A stretch of 64,000 nucleotides of DNA from contig CACKZV010000003.1 of assembly GCA_902604795.1 (NCBI GenBank), forward strand, positions 62,001 to 126,000. Direction: 5' to 3'. The translations under genes and the position numbers were made by a program. A model generated the notes under the pieces. That model searched no databases. It had not been told where the DNA came from and was given only the letters and a program-made list of their open reading frames with translations. Each line of letters starts with the position of its first letter. Position 1 is the stretch's first letter. This DNA is from an uncultured Pelagibacteraceae bacterium. Lineage in GTDB: Bacteria; Pseudomonadota; Alphaproteobacteria; Pelagibacterales; Pelagibacteraceae. Positions 62,756 through 64,000 of the stretch are shown one piece after another.

Positions 62756-64000
62756 ATGAATATTAATATTAGAAATATTACAATTATCGCACATGTTGAT
62801 CATGGAAAAACAACATTGATCGATAATTTGATGAAGCAAAGTGGTTCCTTCAGAGAGAACGAAGTTGTAGATGAAAGACTTATGGACTCTGGTGAACTAG
62901 AAAAAGAGAGAGGAATTACAATTCTAGCCAAACCTACTTCTATAAATTGGAAAAATACTAGAATAAATATTATTGATACACCTGGCCACAGAGATTTTGC
63001 ATCTGAAGTTGAGAGAGTTTTAAGTTTAGCAGACGGAGCTTTATTACTAGTGGACTCCGCAGAAGGTGTTATGCCACAAACAAAATTTGTTTTGAGTAAA
63101 GCGTTGAAACAAGGATTAAAACCTATTGTTATCATTAATAAATTAGACAAAAGCGATCAAAGAGCTGATGAAGTTTTAAATGAGACATTTGATTTATTTG
63201 TAAGTTTAGACGCAAATGAGGAGCAACTAGATTTTCCAGTGTTATATGCAAGTGGAAGATCTGGTTGGGCTTCTAAAGATATTGATGGACCAAGAGAAAA
63301 TCTTAATCCGTTATTAGATTTAGTTTTAGATCATGTAAAACCCTCTCAATTTGATAGATCAAAACCATTTGCGATGCTATCGACGCTACTTTATGCTGAT
63401 AACTTTTTGGGTAGAAGTTTAGTTGGAAGAATTTCACAAGGAACCGCAAAAGCGAATCAACAAATTAAAGCAATCAATTTAAAAGGTGAAAAAGTAGATG
63501 AAGGCAGACTTACAAAAATCTTTAGATATGAGGGAACAAAAAAAGTGCCCATTGAAGTTGGAGAAGCTGGAGATATTGTAGTAATAGCTGGATTAGAAAA
63601 AGCAAATGTAGCAGATACTATTTGTGATTTGGAGGTTAATGAACCTATTGAGGCAACACCGATCGATCCACCAACAATGTCGATAAAAATAACAGTAAAT
63701 AGCTCACCACTAGCAGGAACTGAGGGTAAAAAATTAACAAGTACTCAAATTAGAGATCGGCTAATTTTAGAAGCTCAAAACAATGTTGGAATTTCTTTCT
63801 CAGAAAACACAAATAAAGATGCATTTGAAATAAGTGGAAGAGGAGAATTGATGCTTGAAATATTATTAACACAAATGAGACGAGAGGGCTTTGAAATGAC
63901 AGTTAGTCCTCCTAAAGTTTTATTTAAAACTGGTAAAAATTCAAAAAAGTTAGAACCAATTGAGGAAATAACTATGGATTTAGATGAAGAATATTCATCA
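62756..64000 (+). CDS. typA: GTP-binding protein TypA/BipA, truncated by window end
   Basis: MNINIRNITIIAHVDHGKTTLIDNLMKQSG..., ERGITILAK, DTPGHRDFASEVERVLSLADGALLLVDSAEG; absent from ORF track because it runs off the edge. Confidence 0.95.
   Translation, partial: MNINIRNITIIAHVDHGKTTLIDNLMKQSGSFRENEVVDERLMDSGELEKERGITILAKPTSINWKNTRINIIDTPGHRDFASEVERVLSLADGALLLVDSAEGVMPQTKFVLSKALKQGLKPIVIINKLDKSDQRADEVLNETFDLFVSLDANEEQLDFPVLYASGRSGWASKDIDGPRENLNPLLDLVLDHVKPSQFDRSKPFAMLSTLLYADNFLGRSLVGRISQGTAKANQQIKAINLKGEKVDEGRLTKIFRYEGTKKVPIEVGEAGDIVVIAGLEKANVADTICDLEVNEPIEATPIDPPTMSIKITVNSSPLAGTEGKKLTSTQIRDRLILEAQNNVGISFSENTNKDAFEISGRGELMLEILLTQMRREGFEMTVSPPKVLFKTGKNSKKLEPIEEITMDLDEEYSS

Overview
AT-rich, densely packed bacterial chromosome segment. 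Gene content and order (CcrM-type methylase, split b/b' F0 ATP synthase, blh-type retinal cluster, tiny spacers, ~30% GC look) fit an alphaproteobacterium of the SAR11/Pelagibacterales type; this is inferred from the sequence, no search was run. Most of the window is housekeeping: prs-rplY-pth-ychF, petABC, hemF/greA/cca, a tRNA-Gln, ispE, rnhB, ccrM, mutY, a DUF721/DciA-like gene, smc, atpIBEF'F, crtI-crtB-crtY-blh, ispH, thrB/rnhA/thrC, an aa3-type cytochrome oxidase locus with a second subunit-III-like gene and SCO1, ubiA, msbA-waaA-lpxK-lpxL, purD, pgi, lspA-ileS-ribF, groESL and a typA cut by the right edge. No CRISPR, rRNA, transposase or prophage was seen. The most accessory-looking stretch is a four-gene cassette between groEL and typA: an arylsulfotransferase-like protein, a small Gly/Pro membrane protein, an orphan membrane protein and a PAPS-type sulfotransferase. 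Other points worth checking are a cluster of GANTC sites in front of ccrM, a tRNA-Gln whose CCA end lies 3 nt upstream of the CCA-adding-enzyme start codon, a short SMC with no recognisable hinge, a perfect palindrome in the divergent cox promoter region, and convergent gene pairs that all abut or overlap.
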